From Thermotogota bacterium (GTDB taxonomy: Bacteria; Thermotogota; Thermotogae; Petrotogales; Petrotogaceae), in contig JAKOZG010000024.1 of assembly GCA_029780115.1 (NCBI GenBank), positions 1 to 64,000 on the forward strand: a DNA stretch of 64,000 nucleotides, in the 5' to 3' direction. Shown here piece after piece: positions 62,399 to 64,000 of this stretch. Each line of letters starts with the position of its first letter. Position 1 is the stretch's first letter. A program made the translations under genes and the position numbers. The notes beneath the pieces were generated by a model. That model had not been told where the DNA came from and made no database searches. It saw only the letters and a list, made by a program, of their open reading frames with translations.

Positions 62399-63658
62399 TC
62401 AGTAATTCACATAGATTTGATTTTTGGCCAGCAATCCAAAAATCAGACGAACTAACTTACGAGTTGTAAACACGAGTGCTCTTTTATGAGGATAGTTGGC
62501 TGGTTCTTTAAACTTTTTCTCATAGTACTTTTTGTACTCAGGGATATATCTAATAACGCTATTAGCAGCTTCGAACAAATAATATCTAAGATAGCAGTTA
62601 CCTGTTTTAGTTAATCTAGTAATCTTGGAAGTATAATTTCCAGATTGGTTTTGTCTCCAAGTCAAACCAGCGAACTTAGCCAAAGAATTGTTAGAATTGA
62701 AAAAACTGACAGAACCTATCTCAGCTAAGATACCCGCAGCGATAACAGGACCGATACCAGGAATAGAAGTAAGACAGATATACTCATTAGGATTAAGCCC
62801 TTTGATAGTTTTCTCAATAGCCTTATCAACTAATTTAATCTCATTCTCCAAAGCTTTAACAACGTTAAGAGAAGAGGAAATAGCGATATTCAAAGGTTCA
62901 TACAACACCTCATCCAAACGATATGAGTTATTCGCTGCTTGTTTAAGGATATTAGCAACACTAACAGGATCAGAAAACCTATTTTTACCTTTTTTCTTAA
63001 TGAACTCAACTAAATCATCGACGGATGAATAAACGATATCGTCTGGAGAAAAGAAGTCAGTAAGGACAGCTTTGGAAGTAGCGCCGTACTTATTGGAAAA
63101 AGGCAAATCTTTTTTATTCAAAACAGCCAACTCACTAAATTTCAAAAAGACGTTTGAAACCATATAAACTTTCTCACGACTAATCAATTGAATCAAATGG
63201 AACCTATGGCGAGTAAGTCTTTTCAAAGCTAAGAACTGAGAACCACGCCAAGGAGAAGAAGAAATCTTGCCACATCTAGCGAAATCGGCGATAACGTAAG
63301 CATCCAAAGGATCGGTTTTATCCATATCGACAAAAGATTTTCTATGATTAGAAATAGTCTTAGGATTAAGACAATAAACAAAAGGGTGAAAGGGGAAAAG
63401 TCTATTATCAGAAGACAAAAAGTTAGCGATATGGACACTGTAAAAAGAGGTAGATTCCAAGGCAATAACAACGAACTCTAATCTATGAATCTTAAGACAA
63501 TCCAAGATATTTACTAAGATTGATTCAGCTCCAGGACGATTGTTAACAACATTAAGATTAAGAAGTTTATTGCCTTTAAAATCAAGAGCACAAACGGTAT
63601 TAGATTTAGAACTAACATCGATACCAACAAACAAAGTAGACAAAAAATCATCTGACAC
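62399..63658 (-). CDS. IS110-family transposase
   Basis: A 419-residue DEDD transposase/recombinase. N-terminal RuvC-like domain: VGIDVSSKSN with Asp14, VIALEST with Glu68, and KTDPLDA with Asp116 and Asp119. The C-terminal Transposase_20 domain holds SIPGIGPVIAAGILAEIG, AKFAGLTW and KTGNCYLRYYLFEAAN, with the serine nucleophile region around NQSGNYTS. The preferred start is GTG at 63658, with GGTGG at 8 nt; a GTG 12 nt upstream overlaps it. IS110 elements use a bridge RNA; the non-coding stretch upstream of this gene is the candidate. The gene appears intact. Confidence 0.93.
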   Translation of the reverse strand: MSDDFLSTLFVGIDVSSKSNTVCALDFKGNKLLNLNVVNNRPGAESILVNILDCLKIHRLEFVVIALESTSFYSVHIANFLSSDNRLFPFHPFVYCLNPKTISNHRKSFVDMDKTDPLDAYVIADFARCGKISSSPWRGSQFLALKRLTRHRFHLIQLISREKVYMVSNVFLKFSELAVLNKKDLPFSNKYGATSKAVLTDFFSPDDIVYSSVDDLVEFIKKKGKNRFSDPVSVANILKQAANNSYRLDEVLYEPLNIAISSSLNVVKALENEIKLVDKAIEKTIKGLNPNEYICLTSIPGIGPVIAAGILAEIGSVSFFNSNNSLAKFAGLTWRQNQSGNYTSKITRLTKTGNCYLRYYLFEAANSVIRYIPEYKKYYEKKFKEPANYPHKRALVFTTRKLVRLIFGLLAKNQIYVNY

Positions 63659-63700
63659 AAAAAACACCACCTTTCAACAAAAGGATAAAAGGAACAGTGA

Positions 63701-63937
63701 AAGAGGTATCCTAATCTTGGCAGCTGACTGAAACCTCGTGATTGGCATCCATCTTTGAAAAATAGTCTTGCTGGAGACCTAATCAAAGAGATGCAGTAAT
63801 TGAAGTAGGCAGCGTATGACAGCCAAGTCAGGAAGCAGGCTTTTCCAGGCAACAACCCAAAGGGTTTTGCAAGGAGATGCTGGAATCTTCCTTCACTAGA
63901 TGAGTCGTATCTTAATTCTAGCATTTGGATACCTCTT
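63701..63937 (-). ncRNA. Candidate IS110 bridge RNA region
   Basis: The 270-nt stretch upstream of the transposase is less AT-rich than its surroundings and is bounded by a perfect 11-bp inverted repeat: AAGAGGTATCC (63701-63711) and GGATACCTCTT (63927-63937). Inside, CCAG/CTGG arms enclose GCAAAACCC-TTT-GGGTT, a further hairpin. Bridge RNAs of the IS110 group lie at exactly this side, between the element end and the transposase start. An open frame (142 codons) also crosses it but has no ribosome binding site and no recognisable sequence. Loops for target and donor pairing cannot be assigned by eye. Confidence 0.6.
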
Positions 63938-64000
63938 TTCAAAGAACAATAAAAAAATAAAAATGAATAAAAGAAAAAAGAATAAAAAACAAAAGAAAAA

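Noticed and set aside
63514-63942. 142-codon minus-strand open frame crossing the bridge-RNA region
   Set aside because: It overlaps the transposase in another frame, has no ribosome binding site, and gives no recognisable protein; the region fits structured RNA better.

Overview
The window is low-GC chromosomal DNA of a Thermotogota bacterium, most likely Petrotoga or a close relative. The main support is the first 13 kb, which carries the gene set and order of the beta-glucan locus of Thermotoga maritima (laminarinase, family-5 peptide-type ABC transporter, beta-glucosidase). Other support is heavy use of TTG/GTG starts behind strong Shine-Dalgarno sites, a DUF1538/PII pair, a gluconate/6-phosphogluconate cluster, and a predicted outer-membrane barrel. 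The genus is an inference; nothing here is a taxonomic marker such as 16S rRNA.

Region 1 (1-13.3 kb, minus strand): a complete beta-glucan degradation and uptake locus. It encodes secreted GH16 laminarinase with two CBM4-type modules, secreted GH5 endoglucanase with two CBM17/28-type modules, a five-gene Opp-type oligosaccharide transporter, and cytoplasmic GH1 and GH3 beta-glucosidases (the GH3 gene runs off the left edge). The GH16 gene has a roughly 480-nt leader with four 66-bp tandem repeats. Region 2 (13.5-21.2 kb): a small winged-helix protein, tRNA-Asn, a membrane-anchored redox fusion (C_GCAxxG_C_C plus FMN domain), a GH94 beta-glucan phosphorylase, a GH13 enzyme and tRNA-Ser(CGA). 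The GH16, transporter and GH94 promoters share one conserved spacer motif, so a common regulator probably controls glucan breakdown, uptake and phosphorolysis.

Region 3 (21.3-33.5 kb) is housekeeping: DUF192 protein, 2-oxoacid:ferredoxin oxidoreductase, mannose-6-phosphate isomerase, lytic transglycosylase, EcfT, a radical SAM protein, FtsH, a HAD phosphatase, a ParB-like/BMP fusion and a metallophosphoesterase. Region 4 (33.7-41.2 kb) has a gluconate-type operon (SDR, 6-phosphogluconate dehydrogenase, 2-hydroxyacid dehydrogenase, FGGY kinase), then a DUF1538 membrane protein translationally coupled to a tandem PII-like protein.

Region 5 (41.2-48.1 kb) is an accessory island studded with palindromic GTAGAGAC repeats. 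It holds a CE1-type esterase, a two-gene cassette that looks like a Kiwa antiphage system (KwaA/KwaB), a trehalose-synthase-like GH13 protein and a cassette of four very small genes (sigma-like, DUF2922, DUF1659, holin-like). Region 6 (47.1-62.2 kb) is an exopolysaccharide locus with LegB/LegC amino-sugar genes, glycosyltransferases, UDP-glucose dehydrogenase and an outer-membrane barrel. Its right half is decaying: a GT11 stub joined to an internally deleted sugar transferase, a frameshifted polymerase and an aminotransferase stub. Region 7 (62.4-64 kb) is an IS110-family element whose upstream non-coding region, bounded by an 11-bp inverted repeat, is a good bridge-RNA candidate.
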